Source: Siniperca chuatsi
Lineage: Eukaryota > Chordata > Actinopteri > Centrarchiformes > Sinipercidae
DNA length: 64,000 nucleotides
Reading direction: 5' to 3'
Assembly: GCF_020085105.1 (NCBI RefSeq)
Contig: NC_058052.1
Location: 7,735,733-7,799,732 of the forward strand
A model generated the notes under the pieces. It saw only the letters and a list, made by a program, of their open reading frames with translations, was not told the origin of the DNA and searched no databases. Positions 11,373-22,899 of this stretch are shown here, piece after piece. Within the stretch, counting starts at the first letter, position 1. Each line of letters opens with the position of its first letter. The translations under genes were made by a program, and so were the position numbers.

Positions 11373-14300
11373 ATGGGGGGTGGGAGAGAGCACCAGTGAG
11401 GAGAGATTTTGCCCATTTATAGACATATTTACTTATGAGAGGTCTGTCAGCAGTGACCGTCTGACAGAGTGCACCGCTGCACAAAAGTGCCTGGGCGGTC
11501 AAGTCCACCAAAATTAAAAAAAAAGGTTTCACTGAGAAAACATCCACATTCCTGCTGCAACCGACCCCATAGAGACACGCTGCATCAGCCTTATCAGAGA
11601 CACTTTAAGTAGGCTATGTTTATTTAGTAGGCACATTAGTGTGGAGCCAGAGAGACACTTGCTGCGTATTTGAATCCAAATAGCAGGCTGGAAACCATTG
11701 CATTGACATCCATTTTCAACATGGATTTTTGTGTTTGATGAAGTGCCGTAGCGTCAATATCTGCCTTATGAGAGCCACAGCTCCAATAAGTATGTGAAGT
11801 ACAAGGTGAAATCTTCTCACTTTGGGGGATGCCACTACATCACAAATAAACCTGTCATCCAACAAGCACTCTGGGGCTATATATAGCCATGACAAACACT
11901 GAGGGATGCAGAACATGTGTGAGTGTGTTGAATGGCAACACCGCTCTTCAAGGGTCCTTGTGTATTCGAGGGCTGGTGTGAGTGTGAGTGTATGTGCGAG
12001 GTGCCTGACTGCGCTCGTGAGAGATAGCAGTTTTGAATGCACGCCATGTGTGCGAAGCAGAGTGTGTTTGTTTGCTAAAAGTGAGGGAGAGAAAGGGAAG
12101 GGGGAGGGCGAAGAGGAGTGCTGCAGTGTTTGATGAAGGGGGTACAGCAAAATCCCTCACTTGTTTAACTCAAGCTTTTCTCTTATTTTTTTCCTCCTGC
12201 TTGTTTTGTCTTTTTGTAGTGTCTCTCCCTTTCACCGCTGCTCCTCTGACCTTGACAGCTGATGCTCACTGCAGTGGGAAATTGGGATTGGATAGGAAGT
12301 GAAACAAAAGCCAAAAGCTTCTTCCTGTGGGCTCAGAGTGCACATATCTATATCTGTATTAACTTTTGCAATGCTATTCCCAAGAATAGTGCTGCGCTGC
12401 TGGCTGAAACACTTCCTATGAAACGTACCTATTGATTATTGGTCTGCCCTGATGAAATTCTAACATCTGCCTGGTTTGTGTGGACCCTCTGCTTTCCAGT
12501 GGCATGAGAAAACGCACAGCCCATGCATTATAACAGATGATAATGTTGCGTGAAATCAATATTATGGACAAAACTTCTAGGAATTCCTCTAGCAGAAGAG
12601 CAATCCAACTCTTGCAAATCTCACAGGGGGCTATGCATCCTACCCAAGGTCAACACGTGTGGCCCATGAGAAGTCAGCTGGTACGGTGAGAGCCTCAATG
12701 TCTGACCTTCACGTCAGCCGTCCTGCTGGTGGCTCTGTTTGGCTTATATGGCAAACATGACTGGAATTCCAGAGGCCAACAGCAAAGTATAAGGAAAACA
12801 ATATCCTCATGTCGGTCTTACTGCTGCATAACCAGTATGAGGGTTCATTTAATGAGAGCTTGGGTAAACTTGTAGAGAATCTCAAGAGTCATAGCAATGT
12901 TAGTTAAGCTTGTGTTGGCCCAAGAGGAAATTAATCAATTACAACAGCTCAGGATATCCCAGGATGGACCCATATGGCCTGCTAACCCAATCAATCTATT
13001 TGTGTCTCTGCAGGCTGTTAATATTTTAGCAGGTGTATTCTGGTGTATTTCAAAGCCAAGGCCAGATTTGCACCCTCCTTTTGGAACTGGTCCAAAAAGA
13101 GGCGACGTGGCACGTGTTGATGTCCAAGCCTGGCGGCGCCGCCTCCATAGAATGCGGTCATGGGTTTCATTTACACCTCTGGGGAAGTGGGGATCTGATG
13201 GCACCTTCCTTTCAAAATTGCTTGCCTGAGCAGCCAGGATAAAGCCACTGTGTCATTGGGTCAGCAATAGCTATCTGTCTGGGCATGAAGTGATCTGGAG
13301 CCACTCCAGCCTCTTTAAAAATGGAGCTTTGCCTCATCACTTCGTGCTTGGAGGTTTAGTTATTAGTGAGGGGGCAGCAGAAGGAGTGAGGTGATGAAAG
13401 TTTGAAAGTGGGAGCAGATAAATGTGGGGTTGGTATCGGGTAAATAAACTAATGGCTCGTGATTTGTCTGGGTATTTCTGGACACCCCAAAGTCACGTGT
13501 GATATAAATGAGTCAGTATATTCTTAGAGGCAGTGCAATTCTACTGCCTAAACAAATGCTACAGTTTGATGATGCTTTACAGTTCACTGTTCCTCAAACT
13601 GCTCCAAAGCAGTGATGAGGGTAGTACAGAGAGAGGCTCAGGAGAGCAGCTGTTCAAAATATGACCTGTATATGACTTCCCTATTCTTTAAAATAGAAAC
13701 CGTGCATCCCTTAAATATTCCTCCCATGATGGGATTACTGCGCTGACATTTCACATCAGTGCTGTTGAAAATCAGCATGCTATTCTGCACTTCTGTAGTA
13801 GTTGTGGTCAGTGTAACATCATCAGTGCGTAGGAGACAAACTTCTTCTCTTCCTCCCACTGTGTCTTGTGGAAGTTTGAAGTTTCCAAATACTCTCAAGG
13901 CCACATCTAACCGTGGCCTTGACTTCTGTCACGCCTTTGAATAGCAGAAAGACCCTTTCTTTGGGGCTGTTATAAAAAGCAAATGCACACACCACAGAGG
14001 GTAATGGTAGCCTTACAGAATAGACTGAGCTGTTTGTTACATAAAAAAAACCTCAATTATAGGCAAAGGCCTTACTTTCGGGGGCCTGGTGGCGGTGCCG
14101 GGACTAGGGCGAATAGCAGGGTGGAGTATTTGTTCTGTCTTTCTTTCTCGCTCCCCTTGTGCCACCCGCAAACATGGCCAGCACATGCCAGAGTTATCCT
14201 TGGCAGAGATGAGCAGGAAATGGAATCAAAGCATATGAAACATGAAGGGAATGTCAACATATACTGGCAAAAAAAGAAAAAGTGCCTTCCTCCCAGTGTA

Positions 14301-14696
14301 CTGGTAAAAACCTCCTGCAAATCTGCTCCCCTCGAGAGATAAAAGCAAAGCCAACTCTGTATTTCAGAGGAACATGCCTTAAGCGTGTAGCCGGACCAAA
14401 AATGTTCCTTTCTTGGAAACCGGGGAGGATATCATGTTGCTCTTAACAGTTCAGCTCTTATGTCACATGTATGAGAGTGTCAGTTGGACGAACGCTCCTG
14501 TACAAGCTTAACTTGCCATGCATACTTTCGCATGTTTCACTGTTACTAAGCAATATCCCATTCTGCTCCAGACATTCAGAAAAAAACTAGACACTTCCAG
14601 ATTAGCAGGCAAACTGCAGCAACATTATCCTGTCTACTAATTCAGATTACTGTAGCAGCATGGGGTGAAATAAAACGTGTTCCCGCTCTCACTCAC
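10234..14696 (-). other. cdc42ep3: inferred intron 1 of cdc42ep3
   Basis: This is the interval between the proposed donor (14696-14695) and acceptor (10235-10234) on the minus strand. It holds a 14-unit GT microsatellite at 11345-11372, purine-rich DNA at about 10890-10985, and otherwise unique-looking sequence. Frames of 140 codons or so at 11122-11547 and 11716-12150 are low-complexity, partly made by GT repeats, and are not believed to be coding. The region 12700-13340 is of moderate GC and free of recognisable repeats, so it could hold regulatory elements, but I can name none. Confidence 0.4.
11345..11372. repeat. (TG)n microsatellite
   Basis: Fourteen uninterrupted TG units. It lies in the inferred cdc42ep3 intron 1 and is likely polymorphic. 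Confidence 0.95.
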
Positions 14697-15045
14697 CTCA
14701 GATATTCCAATGGGGAGATCCTGATCCTTCCCAGGTATCGCTGGTGTTCTCCTGAATGCTGCAGCCCCAGGTTGGTGTGTGTCTGTATGTGTGTGTTCAG
14801 TGGCTGCTGTGCTGCTCCTGTGGCATGTTGACACTGCCCTGCCTCCTGTCTCTGCCTCGGGGCTACACTTCTGTCGATTGGGACGTCTGCCTGACAGCTG
14901 TTTTGGAATTGCACTCCGGCTTCTATTCCCTTCTGAAGCAAGTCAAGTCTCCTCCCACTCCCCCCCCCCTCTCTCTACTAGTGTCTCTCTCTCTCTGCGT
15001 TCTCGCTCCCTTCTCTATCTCTCTAGCAGCACCTGTGCATGTTTG
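14697..15045 (-). other. cdc42ep3: putative non-coding first exon (5' UTR) of cdc42ep3
   Basis: Read on the minus strand, this stretch ends in a strong splice donor: exon ...TGAG followed by GTGAGTGAG, with the intron starting at 14696. It is purine-rich and more GC-rich than its surroundings. CDC42EP genes usually carry the start codon in exon 2, after a non-coding exon 1. A plausible acceptor on the minus strand, TTCGGCAG, ends at 10234, just 8 nt before the cdc42ep3 ATG. The two sites together would give a 4.46-kb intron. The 5' boundary is set only from a TATA-like sequence at about 15070-15078. The exon is inferred; no transcript evidence is available. An 82-codon frame runs through it but is not conserved with anything I know. 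Confidence 0.42.
14941..15030. repeat. polypyrimidine tract (C-run and TCTC runs)
   Basis: The plus strand carries CTCCCACTCC, a C-run, then TCTCTC-rich sequence. On the minus (gene) strand this is a GA/GAGA-rich tract inside the proposed cdc42ep3 first exon. It is simple sequence and may also be a promoter-proximal GAGA tract. Confidence 0.7.
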
Positions 15046-15059
15046 TCCTCTATCCTACC

Positions 15060-15085
15060 CAGAGCTCGGATTTTTTAAGCAGCTC
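15060..15085 (-). promoter_or_regulatory. TATA-like element of the candidate cdc42ep3 promoter
   Basis: On the minus strand the sequence reads GCTTAAAAAATCC, an AT-rich box about 30 bp upstream of the proposed start of the non-coding exon. The DNA on both sides is rich in CT/GA tracts, which is common near vertebrate promoters. The call depends on the exon-1 inference and is weak on its own. Confidence 0.25.
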
Positions 15086-15941
15086 TGTGGTTTGAGGATC
15101 TTCCTTGCTTCCTGTGCCTTGGTGGAGCTGTGGTGATGAGTGATCACAAGCTCTGGTCTCACAGCTCGAAAAAATGAGCTGTGTGTGGAGAAAGGCGCAT
15201 ACCTCATGGGATGTCTGGCTGTCTCTCCTCTCTAAAACAGTCCTTCATGATATGTATTCTGAGTATGTGTTCACTCTTTCCCTCTTCCGTCTTTCTGCCT
15301 CACCCTGTCTGACTTTGCGACTCCGATAAGAGCTATTCTGTAAAGGCAGCCAGCAGACACTTGACTGGACTCTCCCTGTCTCTATCTCTCTCCTCTCTAT
15401 CCTTATCTGTCCATTACACATGCACACCCATACCCTCCCATTATTTTCCCAAACTACAAAATCACTTCATGTTCTATCCAATTCTACTCATTTTGTGCAT
15501 GGTCCTTTATTGTTCAAAGCTGCAGCAGGGTGAAGTGACACTGTTTGGAAGGACTAATTGCTGCAGAATACTGCAGCGCATGCAGGGGACATTTACAAAT
15601 AGGCTAATAGACAACACATGGGTAGAGCTGCAGCACAAATAGAGTTCCTCAGTGGGAATCTCCTCAGTGTGTGTAAAGGTTCTAACCTGATGCCCTCAGT
15701 CAAGGACATGGCAAACCTTGCCTGTGCATCCCATTTTTTTTGGGGGGGGGGTTCGGGTTCTTTCTAGCTCAGAGGTGATGTCACACTTTGCTGTGTAGTT
15801 CCCCCCCAAACAGGCTGGGGAAAGCAGAGGAGAGGTGTGTGTTTCTGCTTGTATAGTGTATTACAAAAGGGCAAAGAAGATAAATGTGGGGGGAGGGGTG
15901 CTTGTATTTCAATCAATGTGTGTGAGTGTGTGCGTGCGTGT

Positions 15942-15982
<41 letters not shown>

Positions 15983-16540
15983 TCTGTGGTTAAGAAAAGG
16001 GTTGAATGCATGTCCTCTCAAGCCATAGTAGTACCTTAACAATAATCCTGCCTTGTTCAGCATATGAAGCAGCACATCCTTCTGCAAACACCACAAATTC
16101 TCACTTCTCCTTCCTGCTAAATCTGACCTGGGTATCTCATTCTCCTTAATCTCCCTACTGCTATGTGATGGATTCACCACTGTAATAACTAGCCATATAT
16201 AACACTTTGCAAAGTCTTACACTGAATTGAATGCCGGGTTGTGTGTGTTTGTGGACAGCTTACGTTGCTGAGACACCCTCTATTTAACTTACACAGGCGT
16301 TATTTAGCACCATTTAAACAGCAGTTGTGAATGAAGCCCTTTTAGCATGGTGTTGTCGTGTCGCCTCGGGGTGATGTCATTGCGGCGTCCATGTGGCCGG
16401 CACATGATCTGTAAGAAGAACACACAATACTGTCTTCTCATTTAGGAAGACCATTAAACCTTGGAAACTCCGGAGCTACTGCTCGAAAAGGAAACTCTAT
16501 GTAATTCCCCCCAAAAGATAAATTGAGTAAGGAAATTCGG
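15086..16540. other. intergenic stretch with simple repeats
   Basis: Upstream flank of the proposed cdc42ep3 promoter. It contains CT-rich DNA at about 15250-15420, a T-run abutting a G-run at about 15733-15750, and the GT microsatellite at 15917-15980. No gene was recognised. Reading frames across the GT repeat only encode Cys-Val or Thr-His runs. Confidence 0.5.
15917..15980. repeat. interrupted (TG)n microsatellite
   Basis: TG units with GAG, GCG and CTG interruptions run on the left, followed by an uninterrupted run of about 16 units at 15947-15979. Confidence 0.92.
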
Positions 16541-16559
16541 TCAGTGATAACTAGAAAAT

Positions 16560-16660
16560 CTGGCACCACTTCGTAATAAGTCATAATTGGCATAAAGGGT
16601 TTATAAGTTGAATATAATTACTTTCTAAATGGTTAATCAATCATTTAATTTACTTACTTA
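16560..16660. repeat. possible left part of a MITE split by other repeats
   Basis: CACCACTTCGTAATAAGTC is followed by GGCATAAAGGGTTTATAAG. This resembles the end of a teleost inverted-repeat element that begins with a GTAACACTTTATAATAAG-like sequence. A possible partner end in opposite orientation lies at about 17880-17945. Similarity is by eye and partly from memory. Confidence 0.35.
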
Positions 16661-16755
16661 AAAGGACAATGCACATTAATCAACATATCTGTAAATGTGC
16701 CAGTGTTAGCCAGCTGGCTAATTTTCAACTGCAGTCCTTTGGCAAGATGTTCTAA
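16660..16755. repeat. teleost interspersed repeat fragment
   Basis: AAAAGGACAATGCACATTAATCAACAT, then GTGCCAGTGTTAGCC, GGCTAATTTTCAACTGCAG and GGCAAGATGTT. This order matches a fragment I remember as recurrent in percomorph genomes. Its class is uncertain. Confidence 0.45.
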
Positions 16756-16760
16756 AACCA

Positions 16761-16960
16761 ATAGCCCTTTTTTGACAGCAGACATTTTGACTTGTCATGG
16801 TAGGAAAAGCACAGGTGTTACTAATAACATTAATGATGGCTCTGTAAGTGTCCCAGTAAGCAATGGTGAGCCAGCATGCACAATATCAGGACCCTGAAAC
16901 TGAAGCAGTTAAATGGAATTCAGCCACCATTAATTTAATTATTATTATTTTTCTTACTGT
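16761..16960. repeat. MITE-like repeat, family related to 32653-32761
   Basis: It starts with ATAGCCCTTTTTTGACAGCAGACATTTTGACTTGTCA and continues GGTGTTACTAATAACATTAATG, CCAGTAAGCAATGGTGAGCCAGC and CTGAAACTGAAGCAG. The left end matches the 109-bp palindrome at 32653-32761, which keeps both terminal arms. No right terminal arm is seen in this copy. Confidence 0.55.
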
Positions 16961-17560
16961 TATGTGAAAATGTCTTCCATTAAAAAGTCTTATTAAAGAA
17001 CAAGTTCAGAAAACATAGGACAGTAAGACACAAAAGTGCCAACAGCAACAAAATCAGCAATAATATAATAACATCCACTATTCAGTGAATGTAGCCATGC
17101 AAAGCAATATAAATCAGCCTCTATGGAGGACCAGAACTATTATCATTATTGTGTAATTATAACTACACACCTGTTGACATTGTAAAATAAGGAAATCAAT
17201 CTGTGTGCAGAGTCACATCATTGGTTTATACGGTAGGTTATAGGTTTTGTACTCCATTATTGTGTGTGTTATGACGGGGGTGCACCAAAAGCTCAAATTT
17301 GTTGAGCTTTGATCTGAGCTGTGCTGACCTTTGCTACGACTTGTGCTGCATTCAAAATTGAGGAAAAATAAATGAGGAGTGTTTTTAAATGTACCTATAT
17401 AACAATAAATCACGATCACACTGAAACCAAACTGAAAACATTTGTGAAATATCAGTGTTCAGATTCAGCTACAAGGTGTGTTACAAAAACACTGTTTGAG
17501 TCTGTGTAATTATCTACTCTTACATCGGTCACATTGTAACCTGCAGCTTTTTGAAAAACT
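16961..17560. other. non-coding AT-rich stretch
   Basis: No gene or confidently named repeat was found. It lies between two candidate halves of a split repeat. Confidence 0.4.
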
Positions 17561-17619
17561 AATTTTGCCAGGTAGTTTAATCAGAGCAGATCAGGCGAGA
17601 TTATAAAACTTGCACATAG

Positions 17620-17945
17620 CAAGCAACTCATGTTAAGTTAATCATTTTCTAATAAGCCATTAAGTCTGTAGTTACATGTTAGTAAGTCATTAATACATGG
17701 TCATAGGCATTTTACTTTGTAATACCCTAAGCCATAAAGTCTGCACTTGTAAATATTAGTAAGTAAATGGCTAGCTAAAAAAGCAAGTTATGCTGGAGGA
17801 GAAGCCTGACAAACCAATCATTATTAATGTCTTATTACTGATCTATAATGCCTTAATAACGGATTTTCTGACATGTATTAAGTCATGAGTTACAACTGAC
17901 ATAAGCTTTATTTTGCATTATTAGAAACCATAAAGTGTTACACCC
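17620..17945. repeat. possible right part of the split MITE
   Basis: AT-rich sequence with recurring TAAGTCATTAA/ATTAATGTCTTATTA-like units ends in ATTAGAAACCATAAAGTGTTACACC. Read in reverse, the end starts GGTGTAACACTTTATGG, which resembles the left end near 16566. About 1 kb of other repeats separates the two halves. Confidence 0.35.
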
Positions 17946-19377
17946 ACCCAACGTTAGATTATCAGCCCTGACTTTTTTTTCAGTTTCCTTGACTATTCTC
18001 AGATATTCTTTCACCAAACTCGAGACAGCAGCATAAACTTCTACTGTATGGTGTTTTCTGTTGAATACACAGGGTTTGCCAGGAATATGCTTGTCATCTT
18101 ATTTTTGTTTTTCCATCACAAGTTGTGTTTTGGGTTGTGTTATGGGAGGAATTAGACCGATTTTTTATTCCAGTTCAAGACTAATTTGCCTTGGTCTGTT
18201 TTGGCCCACGTCTTTGCCGTTTACACAAGGAGAGCTTTCTAAGTGAGGTTTCTCTACAGTCTGAGGTGTCCTGTCTAAACTGTTCCACTGAGGTTACTTT
18301 TCTCCATCTGACAAACCATGTGCTGATCTCAGCTCAGGTAAACAAGCCTGTCCTTGTCTACTAAAGTAAATCAACTAAGAAAAACAGGATTTAAAGAAGC
18401 ATACTCAGCTCCATTTACCTCTTTCTTGCCTGTTGTGGTACTGAGGTGTAACAAGTGTCTACAGTAAGTGTAGTTGATGACTTTCTCATGTCTCACAGAT
18501 TTAGTTTTAATCTCATGTTATCACCTTACTCAGCTGAAAACCCACTCCGCCCTTCCTCCTCCAGCTGCTGCGACACATGTGTTCACACCCATTATACAGT
18601 AAACTGCATCATTATCACTTGCTGTCTGAGGTAGGCCAAGTGAGCGAGGTGAGGATTATGAAAAACCAACAAAAAGCACTACTATAGTTTGTCTTTTGAA
18701 AAGGTTGCTGCTTCTACATCTGGCTTTTCAGTGCAGTTATTTGAAACTGGTGATAGTGTGATAGTTTGCCCAGCCTTCATGTACTGCAATCCATCTATCA
18801 TATGATCAACATAGAAAGATGGGGAGCGTATGGAAAAAAATTTTGTGTGGACGCAAAATGTCATCTTCTGAACCTTAATTTTTACGATTAAATCTGAAGC
18901 ATTAAAATGTTAGTGTAACTGATTCCAAAGGGAACAACACTAAAATAATAAAGATATATGTAGCTATAACAAAAACATTCCTCCCTACAACTCTGGAGGG
19001 AGTTTCAGTGGCATTTGTCAACATTTTTAACAGCTTTCAATAACATTGTAATGAATAAAATGTTCAGCACACATGTTCAATAGACATTGTTAACAGTTAG
19101 AGACTTGACGCCGCATGTTGACAGCCATATCAACTGCTCCATTTACTTTCTTTTCAAAGCTTTCTCTCAGGGTTGCACTATTTAACTGTAGGTCCTCATG
19201 TGCACATTTATTTTCATCCTGATAGTAAAGATTTCACAATGTTCCCAGCCCCACAGGCAGCACACAGGGAGGGCACTGGCCAATGTTCTGAGTGCAGGAG
19301 ATGGGCTGCCGAGCGGAGTGGAGGAGGGGATTGTGGGTAGTCTAAACACTGTCTTGCTCTGTGGCTGTATCCCAAAA

Positions 19378-19380
<3 letters not shown>
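17946..19380. other. intergenic stretch, nothing recognised
   Basis: No gene or repeat family was recognised. Frames here are short and lack conserved motifs. Confidence 0.4.

Positions 19381-19381
<1 letters not shown>

Positions 19382-19419
<38 letters not shown>
19382..19419. repeat. (TG)n microsatellite
   Basis: Nineteen uninterrupted TG units. The Cys-Val and Thr-His frames that cross it are artefacts of the repeat. Confidence 0.95.
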
Positions 19420-19423
<4 letters not shown>

Positions 19424-19889
19424 TGTCCGGGCGATGCACCAACCTGAATTACAGCAGACCACACACACCAGAGGTAGCACCTCGGCTTTTGTGCCTATTT
19501 TAGCAACTGAACAAACTTCGCATAAGGTGAAAGGTGGAGTTCAAGAGCAAGGACTGCAAGAGGTCAAGATTTAAAATGCTGGTATTAATTAGCAATGCAA
19601 CTTACAGTGCAGTTACAGCAACTTGACAATTTTATTAATTATTATTATTGTAAGCGCCATGCCTCTTTTTGGTGTGCAACCTTTTTTAAAAAGATAGTAC
19701 ATTCACTTCCAGTGGGATTTAAACCTTTAAAGGAATAATTCACTCTACAACAATAGTAGCAAATAGCTGTGTTTATGTGTAAATGGCCAAAAGTAGATGG
19801 CATCAAGCAGCAACAACAGATATTATATAAAGCATTTTTGTATTAAAAATGAGTCAAATGGCTGTGTGTAATGTGAATGGGGTCGCTCA

Positions 19890-20140
19890 TTGTGACAAAT
19901 GATAAGAGAATTATCACTGTACTGCATCTTTCAGCTCATTGTTTTGGTTCTACGGCCCGCAACTTTAATGTTTTGTTTAGTCTCACCGCTCTCATTAACC
20001 CCCCATGTTTTTAACAAACAAGCTCTGAAATACCACCGTGCATTACCTGCCCAGCACCAAACGGCACACTAAAAAAGTTAGCGACTGGTAGAGACAGCGA
20101 CAATCAAGCGCCATTTGGAGTAAGAGGCACAACTATTTAT
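19890..20140 (-). repeat. dispersed repeat family A, partial copy (inverted)
   Basis: The reverse complement lines up with 22555-22760: GGTGCTGGGCAGGTA, then CAGAGCTTGTTTGTTAAAA, GAGAGCGGTGAGACTAAACAAAAC, AAAGTTGCGGGCCGTAGAACC, AAAACAATGAGCTGAAAGATGC. The divergence is substantial, so the copy is old. It seems to be missing the left third of the family. Confidence 0.6.
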
Positions 20141-20149
20141 TTTAGTTAA

Positions 20150-22310
20150 TGGGAAAAACTTTCCAACGCTCACTCATTAATGTTATTGCTTGCTATCATT
20201 ACTGCTATGCGTCTCTACACTGACGTGACGTCCGTGTATCAACCACAACTGATTGCAGCAAATTGAGGCTTGTTCTCTGGAAGATTGGAACAGGACAAAC
20301 TTAACTTAATGTAACTTAATGTAACACTTCATCACAAAATTACTCCGGGAATGCATTAAACATCTCGGATTGATGATAGTGTAAGAGTATCTGAGGGGGA
20401 TTTTTCCTTAACCTTGAAGAGACAAACTCTCTCTTCTACAGTAGACTATCTGACCACATCCATGCTAGTGTGGAGATGTCTGGCTCACATCCTTGGAAAC
20501 AGAGCAAGTCATACATCACTTGGTGAGGAGTGACTCTTCCCACTGGAATTCCAGTAGCTGTGCCACAGGCCACCCTCTTGCAATCAGCTTGCGGTGGTCC
20601 ATTTCCACCAGCCTAGATCCTGCTCCATCCACAACCAAAGCGCTATTATGTCCATGCGAATTGGTAGGCTGCCCTCGGCCCTATCATGCGGGGTGAGCGG
20701 AGTAGGATATCAGTTACAGTCAAGCTGAGGCCAGCTGGAGGCCTGACCCTGAACTGTTTTCACATAAGTGGCTGAGAGGAGGATATTAGCACTAACATCG
20801 GTCTTGCTTGTCTCACATTGTGCTGGTGGAGGTCTTTAGATAGCTTGAGGGAAACAATGTACTGTACATACAGTGTCCTTAGCAGATCTTTGATTTATTC
20901 TTCGGCCACTGGCAGAGTCTGTTCCTCATTAGAAATGTGTTTCAGGCTCTGAGAACATGTTGGAATTTGGAGAATGTACACAACAGTGTTTATAAAATGC
21001 TTTTTCATGTAAGGAGATAATGTGCATAAACTGATGTTTGGGTGCAATTATCGAGCAACAAGGCAGACAGTTAAGTTTTCAGTGGTGTATCTTACAGGTC
21101 ACATGGGGAAGAGGAAATATTCAGCATTCCTTGTGAGATACAAGTGAGATACTGAGTGAATAACTGCTCAGTTCTATTTTTGAACCTGGAGTATATTACA
21201 TGGTCATTTCATGACAACTTTGGGAGGGGAATGACATCAACTGAAACCCATCGTTGTCGGGTTACCTCCAATCTGATCAAATGATTACTTCCTGTTTTTC
21301 TCCATACCCACTTGGTTGTCCTCTGGGAATCCATGTGTCGCTCTAGTTTGCTTTATGAAAGTCATATCTGTCATATCGGTCAGTAAATAACATTCCAAGA
21401 CTAAAGAATAAAGTTCCTTTTGTAGCTGACACTTTAAATTTTGTTGTGCCCATTAAAAAATCACAGTTTGTTGCTAATGGAAACATCAGCAGAAGAGAAG
21501 AGCCCTAAATCACTGACAGAAAGTTATGCCTTTGATTTCATTTAACTGAGCTGATAATGCCAATAATAATAATGAGTATTTATGATCTCAGGGAATGTTT
21601 TGCAGCACTGTACATTATCAGAGTGAGTGTGTGTTGGCTGCTTTTCATCAGCTTTAGATAGAAGTATGTGTGGTTTTATTTCCAGCAACAGCAATGTGCT
21701 TTGTAACATCTGGTGAGATTATCTCCAAAAGCTCAGTTCATTAGAAGCATCGGAGGTTTCCAGCTGCCGACTTAGAAGCACTTTGATTGAGTTGATTGCA
21801 TTCATACTTCTCATAAAATTGCTTAATTGTGTAATTTGAAATAAGAAACGCATTCTTGAGGATTTCTCGGGCATTGTTGTTCATTTTAGTGGCAGCTCTA
21901 TGTATGGCACGCATCCCACAGTAAAGCATATGATTGATTCCAAAACAGCACTGAGCACGAAAAGGCAGAGAGGCACGAGAAGATTTGAGCCAGGACTTTT
22001 GAAGATACCCAGGCACCATCTGCTGTACTTTTTATCTTAACAGTTTTAATTTGAGTATTTCATTCTTTTAAACAGCGAATGTACAGTGAATGTGCAACTC
22101 CTATCTCTCCTAAATGGACCCAATTAATCTCTGTCTTTTGCTTTTCTTTTTTTCCAGAAGATATTGAAGCCTTCTGACAGATGAATGTACATCATGGCCA
22201 CATACTGTTTGTGTTCTGTAACAAAATGACATTTAACTCAAGTGCCACCAACTTTTAACAACATAAATTCTTTTTTTGACAGTGTGGCCACTGTATTAAA
22301 TAAGACGTGC
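20150..22310. other. intergenic stretch, nothing recognised
   Basis: No gene was supported. A 92-codon minus-strand frame at 21741-22019 has a plausible amino-acid mix but matches no family I know. It has no splice acceptor or donor that I could pair with another exon. Confidence 0.4.
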
Positions 22311-22318
22311 CTGGGTAT

Positions 22319-22890
22319 TTTAAAGCTGCGTCAATTGATTTTTTTTTTACCTGATAAAGTTGTTATGGCGTAATGTATTAGCAAACAACTGCCTATTTAA
22401 ACATCGAGTAGATACAGAGCAATATTAGCATTCATTTTGAGACAGGTTTCTGGCCACCTGATGAATTAAGTCAATTATTAACTCTCCTTTTAGCTCTGTT
22501 TTGGTTTCCACCTACTCCGGAGGGAAATATTTAGCATTTAGCTGCTAAATGCTCCATTATCTTCTCCAGCTAGTTGTGGACTTTGTCTGTCTGCTGCTGT
22601 GGTGCTGGGCAGGTAGTGAACAGTGGGTTTTTAGAGCTTTTTAGCTAAACACAGCTGCCTGCTGCAACTGGAAATTATTTTGATGAGAGCGGTGAGATGG
22701 AACCAAAGAGTAAAGTTGCGGGTCGTAAAACCAAGACAATGATCTAAAAGACGCCAAAATGCTACATAGAGCTGTGGGTAACTGCAGAGTCCGATGATAA
22801 TAGTTTTGTCACTGCAAGCGACCCCTTTCACATTACACATTTGATCCACTGTATATGTAAATTAGTATTTGAAGTATAGGGAAACAGCCA
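22319..22890 (+). repeat. dispersed repeat family A, near full-length copy
   Basis: The copy runs from TTTTAAAGCTGCGTCAATTG through ACTCTCCTTTTAGCTCTG, CTTTGTCTGTCTGCTG, GTGCTGGGCAGGTAGTG, GGGTTTTTAGAGCTTTTTAGC and GAGAGCGGTGAGATGG to CTTTCACATTACACATTTGATCCA. It aligns along its length with 48410-48945 and partly with 19890-20140 and 45428-45565. No coding capacity remains, so it looks like a non-autonomous element of about 550 bp. Confidence 0.6.
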
Positions 22891-22899
22891 TCTGTCTTA

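Noticed and set aside
11122..11547. 141-codon minus-strand frame
   Set aside because: Its middle is a Thr-His run made by the GT microsatellite; no conserved sequence.
21741..22019. 92-codon minus-strand frame with balanced composition
   Set aside because: No family recognised, no splice partner, and it lies alone in intergenic DNA.
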